Positions 29,275 to 37,942 of a DNA stretch of 64,000 nucleotides are shown here, in pieces. The position numbers and the translations under genes are program-made. This DNA is from an uncultured Lachnospiraceae bacterium. Its GTDB lineage: Bacteria > Bacillota > Clostridia > Lachnospirales > Lachnospiraceae. The stretch lies in the NCBI GenBank assembly GCA_949502235.1, contig CATBDC010000009.1:32190-96189 (forward strand). The letters run 5' to 3'. The notes beneath the pieces are model-generated. The model searched no databases and was not told the DNA's origin. It saw nothing but the letters and a program-made list of their open reading frames with translations. Numbering within the stretch: position 1 is the stretch's first letter; each line of letters opens with the position of its first letter.

Positions 29275-30057
29275 TTACTCCCTAAGCTTCGACCCCTTAA
29301 GCCTTACGCAGGACTGTAAATAGGTCAGTGACAATACAAGCCAGATGATCGCTACCATCACAATTGCCAGAAGTCCTGTCTCAAAAAACAGATGTCCCAG
29401 CATGGCAATTACAAGCAGAATAGGAATCCATGTATTCATCTGGCTGTACGCCTTATATGAGCTTCTGAAAATAACCTCTTTTTCCGCCTCATCGCAGCTC
29501 TCTATCCACTGCTTCTGAAATTTTCTGGATGAGGGATCGCCTTTTTTCTCCGGATGACTCACCTGGGCAAGCTTCACATACCGCACCTGCCAGAAGCCGT
29601 CATATGCATAGCAGATTAAAAATATGATACAGGAAGCAAGCATATTTTCGGCATGATTATCCTTAATATACTCTATTGAATAGCCTACGGCCAGTACAAG
29701 GATGCATAATATCTGGGACAATATATTCACAATGACGCCCCATGCTCCCATTCTCTCTTCTTCATATTCCCACTTATCACATTCTTCGTCCTCTGTACTT
29801 AAAATCTGTCTGCCGATGTTCTTAAGCTTCCGGATATTCCACTCTCCAAAAGCCGCTGACAGAACGAAAATTCCTGTCAGAATCGGAAGCTGGAACCTTT
29901 GAATCCCAGCCAGAAGCTTAAGCATTCCTTTTCCAATCACATCAAAATTTCCGTCAAATAAAAATATACTCAAAAAACCAAGAACTCCTCCCCCGGCTGC
30001 TGACACCAGCATAATCAGCCCCATCCTTTTATATGAACTCATCTTTCCTGTCTTCAT
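29275..30057 (-). CDS. DUF3169-like membrane protein
   Basis: 260 aa with six predicted membrane segments in three pairs (about 12-34 and 46-66, 106-128 and 138-156, 210-230 and 232-250). The central cytosolic loop has EEDECDKWEYEEERMGAWG and a second loop carries SRKFQKQWIESCDEAEKE. Its 5' end overlaps the XRE regulator gene by four bases, the common arrangement for DUF3169 proteins. Function is unknown. Confidence 0.7.
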   Translation of the reverse strand: MKTGKMSSYKRMGLIMLVSAAGGGVLGFLSIFLFDGNFDVIGKGMLKLLAGIQRFQLPILTGIFVLSAAFGEWNIRKLKNIGRQILSTEDEECDKWEYEEERMGAWGVIVNILSQILCILVLAVGYSIEYIKDNHAENMLASCIIFLICYAYDGFWQVRYVKLAQVSHPEKKGDPSSRKFQKQWIESCDEAEKEVIFRSSYKAYSQMNTWIPILLVIAMLGHLFFETGLLAIVMVAIIWLVLSLTYLQSCVRLKGSKLRE

Positions 30058-30284
30058 GCTTCTTCTTCCTCCTTATATTCAAATATGTCCTCTACTGATA
30101 CCTGACAGATTTTCGCGATTTTCAGCGCCAGGGTCACTGACGGGGAATAGTCGCCTCTTTCTATGAGGCTGATTGTCTGCCTGGACACTCCCGCCCGGTT
30201 TCCAAGCTTTGTCTGGTTGATTCCCATCCGGGAGCGGTACTCCTTTAAATAATTTATTAATGGCAAATTATCATCTCCTGTCAT
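30054..30284 (-). CDS. Small XRE-family HTH regulator
   Basis: 76 aa, essentially one Cro/CI-type helix-turn-helix: RMGINQTKLGNRAGVSRQT, with ISLIERGDYSPSVTLALKIA following. It overlaps the membrane-protein gene by four bases, so the pair is cotranslated. Three copies of TGACAA-N6-TTGTCA upstream are likely its own operators. Confidence 0.9.
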   Translation of the reverse strand: MTGDDNLPLINYLKEYRSRMGINQTKLGNRAGVSRQTISLIERGDYSPSVTLALKIAKICQVSVEDIFEYKEEEEA

Positions 30285-30312
30285 TTTGTTTTATCGACGT
30301 CGTTTGTAATTA

Positions 30313-30389
30313 TGACAACTTTTCTTGTCATAATTAATATATCACTGACAACTATCTTTGTCAATACAAAATGACAACTTTTTTTGTCA
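30313..30389. promoter_or_regulatory. Three operator-like TGACAA-N6-TTGTCA repeats
   Basis: 18-base inverted repeats at 30313-30330, 30346-30363 and 30372-30389: TGACAACTTTTCTTGTCA, TGACAACTATCTTTGTCA and TGACAACTTTTTTTGTCA. They lie 29-105 bases upstream of the XRE gene start and probably overlap its promoter. Confidence 0.75.
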
Positions 30390-30417
30390 TTTATAATCCT
30401 ATTGAATATTAGAGGTA

Positions 30418-30708
30418 TCAATATCTATTAGCTCCTTGTCGTTTTCCACCGATCCCCACAGGCTTCCCTTCCTTAAGCGCCTTCTCATAGTCCTCCTTCA
30501 CCGCCTCAAGTGTCTTTACAAGACCTGTTGAATCGTCTACAATCTGGCCGTTAGGGAGGACTCCCCAGGGACGTATGGCATTGCGGTAACGGATTTCCCA
30601 CGGTGTAATACCGACCTTGTCTGCCATCATGTTCAGAAGGGTTTCCGTGGCAAAACAGGTCTGGGTCACCCCAAATCCCCGGAATGCTCCGGCCGGAGGA
30701 TAATGCAA
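30418..30708 (-). pseudogene. Internal fragment of a xanthine dehydrogenase molybdenum subunit
   Basis: 96 codons containing PPAGAFRGFGVTQ, a signature of the molybdopterin-binding subunit of xanthine dehydrogenase/aldehyde oxidase, then TLLNMMADKVGITPWEIRYR. A real subunit is about 760 aa. Neither a proper start nor the remaining domains are present, and the end (GGKRQGANRY) departs from the family. It is a relic beside the diaminopropionate genes that often cluster with xdh. Confidence 0.75.
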
Positions 30709-30820
30709 TCATTTTTACAAAAATATTTTTGTTACCTAAAAAATTTTGGTTTATTTTTTAAAAATATCTGCTATACTGTACTTAGGGAGACCAAAAAGGC
30801 CCTGAAAGAGGAGGGATCCC

Positions 30821-31468
30821 ATGTTAAACACAAAACTAGAGATGTTAAAGCAGATTGCCGCAGGACTTGCGGCCCAGTTCGGTGAAAATTGTGAGATCGT
30901 AATTCACGACCTTACAAAAGGTACTGCGGAGAGCTCCATTGTCCATATAGAGAATGGTTCCGTCAGCGGACGCCGGATAGGCGATGGTCCTTCCGGCGCA
31001 GTTCTGGATGCACTTAAGAATCCGGGAAGCGCCCCCACCGACAGGCTGGCTTATCTTACAAAGACAGAAAACGGCCGGATACTGAAGTCCAGCACAATCT
31101 ATATTAAGGATGACTCTCTAAAGCCCTGCTACATATTTTCAATTAATTACGATATTACCAATCTGCTTGCACTGGAAAGCAGTATTCACGCGATTACTGC
31201 CTGCTCTGCACCAGATAATAACGGAGAGGGAGATTCCCCGCGCCTTATTACTCATGACGTGAACGGGCTTTTGGACGAGTTAATTGAACAGGCTGTCGCA
31301 CTGGTAGGCGTTCCGGTTCCCCTTATGTCTAAGGAAGATAAAATTAAAGCCTTTAACTACCTGAATGACGCAGGCGCCTTTCTTATAACAAAATCAGGAG
31401 ACAAGGTAGCTAAATACTTTGGAATCTCCAAATACACACTTTACAGCTACATCAACATTAACAAGTAA
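30821..31468 (+). CDS. YheO-like PAS/HTH transcriptional regulator
   Basis: 215 aa. ATG at 30821 has AGAGGAGG upstream. The N-terminal PAS-like YheO domain is visible in GENCEIVIHDLTK and RILKSSTIYIKDD; the C-terminal HTH_22 domain in AGAFLITKSGDKVAKYFGIS followed by KYTLYSYIN. It is 17 bases ahead of dpaL and probably controls it in response to a small ligand. Confidence 0.85.
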   Translation: MLNTKLEMLKQIAAGLAAQFGENCEIVIHDLTKGTAESSIVHIENGSVSGRRIGDGPSGAVLDALKNPGSAPTDRLAYLTKTENGRILKSSTIYIKDDSLKPCYIFSINYDITNLLALESSIHAITACSAPDNNGEGDSPRLITHDVNGLLDELIEQAVALVGVPVPLMSKEDKIKAFNYLNDAGAFLITKSGDKVAKYFGISKYTLYSYININK

Positions 31469-31485
31469 TCAGGAGGATTTTAATT

Positions 31486-32724
31486 ATGATGGATAAAGCA
31501 GAGCTTAAGTGGACACTCAACCATATTCCGAAAACAGACGATCTGGCAGTAAAAAACATGTCTGTAGAGGAAATGCGGCGGGCCGGAAGCTTTCACAGAA
31601 GCTTTCCCCAGTACTCGGTAACTCCTCTGACCAGGCTTTCTAATCTGGCGGAATATCTTGGATTAAAGCGTTTGTACGTAAAGGATGAGTCCTACCGCTT
31701 CGGTCTTAATGCCTTTAAGGTTCTCGGAGGTTCCTACGCTATTGCAAGGCATATTGCAAAGGAACTGGGGAAGGATGTAAGCGAGGTTCCTTACAGTGTC
31801 CTTACCTCTGACGAGTTAAGAGAAAAGTTCGGCCAGGCAACATTTTTCACTGCCACGGACGGAAACCACGGGCGGGGAGTTGCATGGGCCGCTAATAAGC
31901 TGGGACAGAAATGTGTAGTAAGGACGCCTAAGGGCACCACTCGGACACGTCTTCAGAATATTGCAAAGGAAAACGCAGAGGTTACCATTGAGGATCTGAA
32001 TTATGACGACTGCGTAAGAATGGCCGCAAAGGAAGCAGAGAATACGCCCCGTGGAATTATGGTGCAGGATACTGCATGGGAGGGCTACGAGGAGATACCT
32101 ACCTGGATCATGCAGGGCTACGGCACCCTGGCCACTGAGGCAGACAGCCAGCTTGAGGAGGATGGATGCCGTCCTACCCACATTTTCATACAGGCGGGCG
32201 TAGGCTCTCTTGCAGGCGCGGTAATCGGTTATTTTTCAAACCGTTATAAGGAAAATCCGCCGGTCATGGTTGTTGCGGAAGCAGGCGCAGCCGACTGTCT
32301 CTACCGCTCCGCTGTGCAGGCAGACGGAAACCGGGTGGACGTTACCGGAGACATGCTGACCATTATGGCAGGCCTTGCCTGCGGGGAGGCAAATACGGTT
32401 TCCTGGGACATTTTGAAGAACCATGCGGACGCATTTGTATCCTGTCCGGACTGGGTAAGCGCAAACGGAACACGTATTTACGGCGCTCCCCTTAAGGGCG
32501 ATGAAAGGGTCATCTCCGGCGAATCCGGCTCCGTTACAATGGGGCTTGTGCACGCTCTTATGACAAAGCCTGAATATAAAGAATTAAAAGAGGCCTTAAA
32601 GCTTGGTCCTGATTCCGAAGTCCTGCTTGTATCCTCAGAGGGCGACACTGACCCGGACCGCTATCTGGAAATTGCCTGGGAAGGATTATGCGGAACTGAC
32701 AAACAGCCATTTGCAGATTTATAA
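31486..32724 (+). CDS. dpaL: Diaminopropionate ammonia-lyase
   Basis: 412 aa, normal length; AGGAGG lies 9 bases before the ATG. PLP-dependent enzyme that converts 2,3-diaminopropionate to pyruvate and two ammonia. The PLP-binding Lys is K78 in GLNAFKVLGGSYA. TDGNHGRGVAWAA and the glycine-rich phosphate cup GVGSLAGAV follow. In E. coli and Clostridia (ygeX) it belongs to a purine/selenium-linked cluster; here its downstream partners survive only as fragments. Confidence 0.93.
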   Translation: MMDKAELKWTLNHIPKTDDLAVKNMSVEEMRRAGSFHRSFPQYSVTPLTRLSNLAEYLGLKRLYVKDESYRFGLNAFKVLGGSYAIARHIAKELGKDVSEVPYSVLTSDELREKFGQATFFTATDGNHGRGVAWAANKLGQKCVVRTPKGTTRTRLQNIAKENAEVTIEDLNYDDCVRMAAKEAENTPRGIMVQDTAWEGYEEIPTWIMQGYGTLATEADSQLEEDGCRPTHIFIQAGVGSLAGAVIGYFSNRYKENPPVMVVAEAGAADCLYRSAVQADGNRVDVTGDMLTIMAGLACGEANTVSWDILKNHADAFVSCPDWVSANGTRIYGAPLKGDERVISGESGSVTMGLVHALMTKPEYKELKEALKLGPDSEVLLVSSEGDTDPDRYLEIAWEGLCGTDKQPFADL

Positions 32725-32762
32725 AATATATATTATATATTGATTTTTCAGGAGGAATTACC

Positions 32763-32873
32763 ATGTTTGATTTTAATAAAATAAAAGAAGCTGCCGGAAG
32801 CTATGAAAAGGATATGACTGTATTTTTGCGTGCAATCGTTAAAAACCCGGGAGAAAGCTGTGATGAAACATAG
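32763..32873 (+). pseudogene. N-terminal stump of a YgeY-type M20 hydrolase
   Basis: ATG behind AGGAGGAATTACC opens 36 codons (IKEAAGSYEKDMTVFLRAIV, then NPGESCDET) that match the start of YgeY, an M20 peptidase linked to selenium metabolism and encoded after dpaL. A TAG ends it before any catalytic residue. The rest was lost by deletion. Confidence 0.75.
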
Positions 32874-32881
32874 AAATACAC

Positions 32882-33076
32882 TTGCAGATGCCCTGCGCTG
32901 AGGCAGAGAACTATATAGCTGAAGGACATTTCGCGCCAGGCTCCATGCTTCCGAAGGTGCAGGCTGCCGCAGACTTCGCCGGCTCCAAACCGGGACGCAC
33001 CGCACTGATTACGCTTCTGGAAAAATCCAGGGATGCAGTTCAGGGAAAAACGGGAACACGGCTGGAATCAGCATAA
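32882..33076 (+). pseudogene. C-terminal fragment of a carbamate kinase
   Basis: From about 32898 the frame reads AEAENYIAEGHFAPGSMLPK and then GKTGTRLESA, the conserved C-terminus of carbamate kinase (ArcC/YqeA). A full enzyme has about 310 aa; only the last 60 remain. It directly abuts the YgeY stump, so one deletion probably removed everything between. Confidence 0.8.
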
Positions 33077-33088
33077 AATTCAAAAAGC

Positions 33089-33132
33089 AGGGCTGTCCTG
33101 CCAGAGTGTCATATCTCTGGCAGGACAGCCCT
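33089..33132. terminator. Bidirectional intrinsic terminator
   Basis: Perfect 18 bp arms (33089-33106 and 33115-33132) around TGTCATAT. On the minus strand GCTTTTTGAATTTT follows, fitting the end of the SDR operon; on the plus strand TAATATT follows, ending the dpaL transcript. Confidence 0.85.
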
Positions 33133-33137
33133 TAATA

Positions 33138-33896
33138 TTACAGCCGGTTCAGCTTCATCATAAAGGAATGGGGTAAAATCTTTCCCGCAATCTTATAAGC
33201 CAGATAGAAACGCCCCGGCGTATAACACGCCTTCCCTTTCTCTGCTCTTTTTAGCGTCTCTGCAGCTACCTTTCGGGTATCCAGGTAAGGAAGCTTTCCG
33301 ATTTTTGACTTGCTTGCCCTTTCAACATCGATAGGATTCATCTCCGTAGCCATATTTCCCGGGCACAGCACGCACACACGGATTCCTTCCCGCTTCCATT
33401 CTTCATGAAGCGCCCTGCCAAGATACGTCAGGTATGACTTCGTACTGCTGTAGACTCCCTGACCGGCAATCGGCGCAAAAGAACTGACCGAACTCGTGAA
33501 TACGGCAATGCTTCCTTTTGACATGTAAGGGAAACAGAGTCTGGCCACTGCCGTACTTCCTTTTACGTTCAGATTCACCATCATAAAAAGTTCGTCCAAC
33601 GTCCGTCCGCCAAAGCTGCCGCTTTTGCAGACCCTTGCATTATTCACCAGAATTCTGATCTGCGGTTTTTCTTTTTCCAACAGTTCTCTTAGCTGCCCAT
33701 AAGAATCCTCAGCCGCAAGATCTAGCCCGACCGCCCGTATCTTCACATTCTCATAGTGTTCTGCCAGCTTCTCAAGCCGTTCCTTTCTCCGGGCAATCAG
33801 CCAGATTTCTTCTATCTCCGGATAATTATGTACCACTGCTCTTAAAAAATCCACGCCCAGGCCAGATGAAGCGCCTGTAATCACTGCTGTTTTCAT
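33138..33896 (-). CDS. Short-chain dehydrogenase/reductase
   Basis: 252 aa from MKTAVITGASSGLG (33896) behind GAGGAGGAATAAGG; the longer frame overlaps the permease gene. Rossmann motif TGASSGLG at 7-14, LVNNAR near 89 (for NNAG), and catalytic Ser/Tyr/Lys in SSVSSFAP and GVYSSTKSYL. NAD(P)-dependent oxidoreductase of unknown substrate. It is four bases after the permease gene and last in the operon. Confidence 0.9.
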   Translation of the reverse strand: MKTAVITGASSGLGVDFLRAVVHNYPEIEEIWLIARRKERLEKLAEHYENVKIRAVGLDLAAEDSYGQLRELLEKEKPQIRILVNNARVCKSGSFGGRTLDELFMMVNLNVKGSTAVARLCFPYMSKGSIAVFTSSVSSFAPIAGQGVYSSTKSYLTYLGRALHEEWKREGIRVCVLCPGNMATEMNPIDVERASKSKIGKLPYLDTRKVAAETLKRAEKGKACYTPGRFYLAYKIAGKILPHSFMMKLNRL

Positions 33897-33900
33897 TTCC

Positions 33901-35232
33901 TTATTCCTCCTCATAGCTAATTTCCATACGAACCTTCCCACTCCGGTTCCGTAATACAATATAACACAGCATAACTGCAAAGATTATAATATTTCCTGCT
34001 AAAAGCGGCAGTGTCATTGTCGTGGCAAGTACAACAATGTTGAAAATGCCGATTCCCAGGCACAACACCGTCAATAATACCAGCATCTTCTGCGGCATAT
34101 GGAATTTTGACCGTTCCCATGCCTCCGGCATTAATTTCGGCAGCCGAAGAATACACAGATTAATCAAGGTCGCCGCAATCTGACTCACCAATGTGGCCGA
34201 GCTGGCAATTTCCTCAATATCCAGCCCAAAGAAAATAGGCAAAAGGCCAATTATGTAGAAGAATGCCATAATCACAACCGGGGTTTTGTATTTTGGATGG
34301 AGATATCCAATCTGCTTCGGAAGCCATCCATCCACGCAGCCTTGCAGAATTACCTTTGGCGAACTGGCAAACTGTGCATTAAGTGTGGAGAGCAGCGCGA
34401 ACATCGCTCCGCCCACCACGAAGAATACATAAACGCCTGACGGCATGATTTCCTTCGCCACCACATCCAGCGTCTTACCTGCAACCTCCGTCACCGGAAG
34501 CACGCCGGATGCAACCACGCCAAGGACTGCATACAGTATGGCAACCAACGCCGTAGACAGAATAATTGTCAGCGGAATATCTCTGGTCGGATTCTTTGCC
34601 TCCCCGCTTAGGCTGACGACCATAAACGCCCCGTTCGTTGCGAAAATCAGAATTGCGGACGCCTGTAAGATCCCCCCGATTCCGTTAGGCATAAACCCTT
34701 CTGTAAAATAGTCCGGGCTGACCTTCCCCACTCCAAATGCCGCGAATACCAGCAGCGCTGCGCACATCACCGCTACTATCACATTCTGCACCTTTGCCAT
34801 CTTATCCACGCCAAAAATATTAATTACAAAAATAATTGTCAGTATTGCGAAGGCAATCAGCTGTCTCGGTGCTGACGGCAGGAATGCCATCGCATAATCC
34901 GCGAAGGACAAGGCATACATGGACATGGAAATATTTGTAATAATATAGACAAACATAATAATTCCGGCCATCGTTTTTCCCGACAGCAATGCCGCCATCG
35001 TATAATTTCCGCCGCGCAGCCGCACCACACTGGAGATAATGACCGTTGGTATACTGCCGATCAATACAAGCAGTGCGGAAAGTAAAAAGGAAATCGGCGC
35101 GCTCCTTCCGGTCAGCGCAATTGCTACCCCCATCAGCGACATGATTCCTACTCCGATCACCTGCCCAATCCCGACTCCCATCAGATCCTTTAATGTCAAC
35201 ACACGTTTTAATTCTTTGGTTGAAGTTCCCAT
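33901..35232 (-). CDS. APC-family amino acid permease
   Basis: 443 aa with 12 predicted membrane helices. The first helix has the unwound substrate-binding segment MGVGIGQVIGVGIMSLMG typical of APC transporters, and helix 6 begins ILIFATNGAFMVVSLSGEAK. It probably imports an amino acid by proton or exchange coupling. It lies 25 bases after the MalY-type lyase gene, which suggests a sulfur amino acid or related substrate. Confidence 0.88.
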   Translation of the reverse strand: MGTSTKELKRVLTLKDLMGVGIGQVIGVGIMSLMGVAIALTGRSAPISFLLSALLVLIGSIPTVIISSVVRLRGGNYTMAALLSGKTMAGIIMFVYIITNISMSMYALSFADYAMAFLPSAPRQLIAFAILTIIFVINIFGVDKMAKVQNVIVAVMCAALLVFAAFGVGKVSPDYFTEGFMPNGIGGILQASAILIFATNGAFMVVSLSGEAKNPTRDIPLTIILSTALVAILYAVLGVVASGVLPVTEVAGKTLDVVAKEIMPSGVYVFFVVGGAMFALLSTLNAQFASSPKVILQGCVDGWLPKQIGYLHPKYKTPVVIMAFFYIIGLLPIFFGLDIEEIASSATLVSQIAATLINLCILRLPKLMPEAWERSKFHMPQKMLVLLTVLCLGIGIFNIVVLATTMTLPLLAGNIIIFAVMLCYIVLRNRSGKVRMEISYEEE

Positions 35233-35257
35233 ATTATTTTCCTCTTTTTGTATTTGT

Positions 35258-37003
35258 TTACAGTAACCGCATTAAATCACTTAGTTCCGGGTAATCATTC
35301 ATAGAACTTCCATAATACGCATAACCAACTGTCATATCCGGCCGTACCAGGAACACCGCCGGAAGCTGGCGGCTCCTTCCTTCTGTCTCACCGCTGCCCA
35401 TGGACAGCAGGATGTTTCGGATTCCGCCCATCTGCTCTATCAATTCATCCTCTCCGGACAGCATCGCAAGCTCACTATCCGCCTCAAATACATTGTACTG
35501 ATCATACAGCGCCGCATCCGGATCACAGATAATCTCAAACGGGAAGATTTCCTTTACATCTGCCTCACGCATACGTTCTGCCGTGGACTGCAGGACAACC
35601 TTTACATCCACTCCCGTCTGTCTTATCTGCTCCCAGGATGCCTTCAGCTGCGATAAGAAGCCCTGGCAGAGGCTGCAGGTAAAATACCGCGAGAAAATCA
35701 ATACTGTCGGCCTTGCAATCCTTTCTGCCAGTACAATACCGCTCTCATACGCAGTGTCATAGACGAACCGTTCCAGTTTTTTCCCTGGTGCAAGAGTGCA
35801 GTGGTATGGTCTGCCGTTTTTCTCCCACATTTTTTGTCTCTTCTCCATTGCCTGCCGGAATCTTTCCATGGAACGCTCTATCGTTACCCTTGAGCATGCA
35901 AGATTGATTCGTTCAAATCCACGCCCGGCCGTGCCGAACATGTATCCCTCATCCAGATACAGTCTCGCATCCTCCTTCATCAGTTGTTCCAGCTCCTTAT
36001 GTGTCATGCCAAGGCCGCGCATGTTAAGCCACAAAAGATAGGTTCCTTCCAGCGGATATACCGTCACTGCCGGAAAGTGTTCTGCCATAAATCTTGTTAC
36101 ATACTCTGCATTTCCCCGAATCACAGAGATCAGCTCCTCCAGCCATTCATCACATTTCGTATAAGCGGCAATACACGCTTCATAAGCAAATGAATTTAAT
36201 CCTGCCTGCAGATTCATTGTATGTGCAACTACCGTCTTCGCGTATGCCATCTGGTTCGGAATAATAATGTTGGAGCATTGCAGCCCCGCAAGATTAAAGG
36301 TCTTGCTTGGCGCCGTACATACCGCGCAGATCTGCCGTGCTTCCTCTGACAGCTCCGACATGACCGTATGCTGATACCCCGGCATAATCAGGTCATGATG
36401 AATCTCATCATCAATAATAAACACCTGGTTTCGATAACAGATATCCACTACCTTCTCTAATTCTTCCCGGCTCCATACTCTTCCCACCGGATTGTGGGGA
36501 TTACAGAACAAAAGAAGTCTGCACTCTTCCTGCGCTGCCTTTTTCTCTAAATCTTCATAATCAATCGTATAGTGCATCCCGTCTGTTTTCAGCGGACTAT
36601 AGACAATCTTTCTGCCGCTCGCCACAACCGACTGATCGAAAGGATAATAGACCGGCGTCAGGATGACTACGCTGTCCCCCGGCTCTGACATGGCATGAAT
36701 CAGAATTCCAAGTGCATAGACTACCCCCGGCGTTGGAAGGATCCATTCCGGCTTCACCTCAAACTGATGCTTCTCCTTCATCCAATTGCACACCGCGTCA
36801 AAATACCTTTTGGTCGGTCCGGTATACCCGTAAATCGCCTTCCTGGCATACTCCTGCAGGCTTGCCGCAATCTCCGGATCCATAGGAAACTCCATGTCCG
36901 CCGTTGTAAGGGGAACACACTCCGGCGATGCTCCCGGCGTCTGATCCCATTTGTTTGATCCCGTTCCCCGGCGGTCTGGTACAGATTGAAAGTCATACTT
37001 CAT
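35258..37003 (-). CDS. MalY/PatB-type C-S lyase fused to a peroxiredoxin-like domain
   Basis: 581 aa. Residues 1-390 are a PLP-dependent class I aminotransferase-fold lyase: PLTTADMEFPMDP, YGYTGPT, FCNPHNPVGRVW, IIDDEIHHDL and the PLP lysine in APSKTFNLAGLQ near 234. Such enzymes split cystathionine or cysteine. From about 400 on the protein has an AhpC/TSA-like thioredoxin fold: PTVLIFSRYFTCSLCQGF with a CxxC, FEIICDPDAALYDQY and PAVFLVRPDMTVGYAYYG. The fused arrangement is unusual; the frame is continuous. It heads the operon with the permease and SDR genes. Confidence 0.88.
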   Translation of the reverse strand: MKYDFQSVPDRRGTGSNKWDQTPGASPECVPLTTADMEFPMDPEIAASLQEYARKAIYGYTGPTKRYFDAVCNWMKEKHQFEVKPEWILPTPGVVYALGILIHAMSEPGDSVVILTPVYYPFDQSVVASGRKIVYSPLKTDGMHYTIDYEDLEKKAAQEECRLLLFCNPHNPVGRVWSREELEKVVDICYRNQVFIIDDEIHHDLIMPGYQHTVMSELSEEARQICAVCTAPSKTFNLAGLQCSNIIIPNQMAYAKTVVAHTMNLQAGLNSFAYEACIAAYTKCDEWLEELISVIRGNAEYVTRFMAEHFPAVTVYPLEGTYLLWLNMRGLGMTHKELEQLMKEDARLYLDEGYMFGTAGRGFERINLACSRVTIERSMERFRQAMEKRQKMWEKNGRPYHCTLAPGKKLERFVYDTAYESGIVLAERIARPTVLIFSRYFTCSLCQGFLSQLKASWEQIRQTGVDVKVVLQSTAERMREADVKEIFPFEIICDPDAALYDQYNVFEADSELAMLSGEDELIEQMGGIRNILLSMGSGETEGRSRQLPAVFLVRPDMTVGYAYYGSSMNDYPELSDLMRLL

Positions 37004-37087
37004 TTTTACATTCCTCCTTTATTTGTCAGATAGGCAGTAAACTACAATTCCGATAACTTCCCTCATTCTTTTTCTCCTCTTTTCTCA

Positions 37088-37174
37088 ATAATACTATTTA
37101 TTGTTGAGCATGTCAATAATATTATTGAACTATTCAATATTTTTATTGACACCGTCAACAAAAAGAGGTATTAT
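37088..37174. promoter_or_regulatory. Divergent promoters sharing a 16 bp palindrome
   Basis: Plus strand: TTGACA (37146-37151), 17 bases, TATTAT (37169-37174), driving the EFR1 gene. Minus strand: TTGACA (37111-37116), 17 bases, TATTAT (37088-37093), driving the MalY operon. TCAATAATATTATTGA (37113-37128) is a perfect palindrome overlapping the minus-strand -35 and just upstream of the plus-strand one. A MarR regulator is encoded at 37939-38415. Confidence 0.75.
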
Positions 37175-37201
37175 TTTTATAAAATCAGTGGGGAGGTAAT
37201 T

Positions 37202-37942
37202 ATGATACTTTATTTTTCTGCAACTGGAAATTGTAAATATGTGGCGCAGCAAATCGCACTGGCTGTAAACGATGATGCAGTTTCTATTTTAGATACTGCC
37301 GCATCTGATGCCAGCGCTGTCACTGGTATTATTTCTCCGGCTTATGCGTGGGGAATTCCATCTATTGTAGAAAACTATCTGAAATGTAATAAGATTTCCA
37401 AGAAAAATAATTATCTGTTTTTTGCTGCTACCTATGGAACCTCACCGGGACAGAGCCATTATTTTGCCAACAAAACTCTAAAGAACACAAGTGGTATAGA
37501 ATTTGACGCCTATTACAGTGTAAAAATGCCGGATACCTGGACGCCTGTTTTTAACTTGTCCGACAAAAATAAAGTCGCTGCGATAAATGCTGACGCAGAG
37601 CCCGAGATCAAAACAATTCTTGCTATGATCAGAGAGAGGCGCCGGGGAAATTATATGGCGCATCGTCTTCCTGCCATAGCAAGAATTGTTTACAGGCCGT
37701 ACTATCATCATATGCGTCAGACAAAAAAATTCATTGTAAGGGATACCTGTACTGGCTGCGGTCTCTGTGCTTTGAAATGCCCGATTCAGGCAATTGAAAT
37801 AAGAAAAAACAGGCCCGTATGGATAAAAGACCGCTGTGTAATGTGTCTTGGATGTCTGCATAGATGTCCGGAATTTGCGATTCAATACGGCTCCTGCACA
37901 CAAAAACACGGACAGTATAGAAATCCGCATGTATCTGTTTAG
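37202..37942 (+). CDS. EFR1-family flavodoxin-ferredoxin fusion
   Basis: 246 aa, ATG behind GGGGAGG. The flavodoxin half begins ILYFSATGNCKYVAQQIA with the FMN phosphate loop. The C-terminal half has two 4Fe-4S motifs, CTGCGLCALKCP and CVMCLGCLHRCP. It is a cytosolic electron carrier, probably moving electrons between ferredoxin and flavin partners. Its end overlaps the convergent MarR gene by four bases. Confidence 0.9.
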   Translation: MILYFSATGNCKYVAQQIALAVNDDAVSILDTAASDASAVTGIISPAYAWGIPSIVENYLKCNKISKKNNYLFFAATYGTSPGQSHYFANKTLKNTSGIEFDAYYSVKMPDTWTPVFNLSDKNKVAAINADAEPEIKTILAMIRERRRGNYMAHRLPAIARIVYRPYYHHMRQTKKFIVRDTCTGCGLCALKCPIQAIEIRKNRPVWIKDRCVMCLGCLHRCPEFAIQYGSCTQKHGQYRNPHVSV

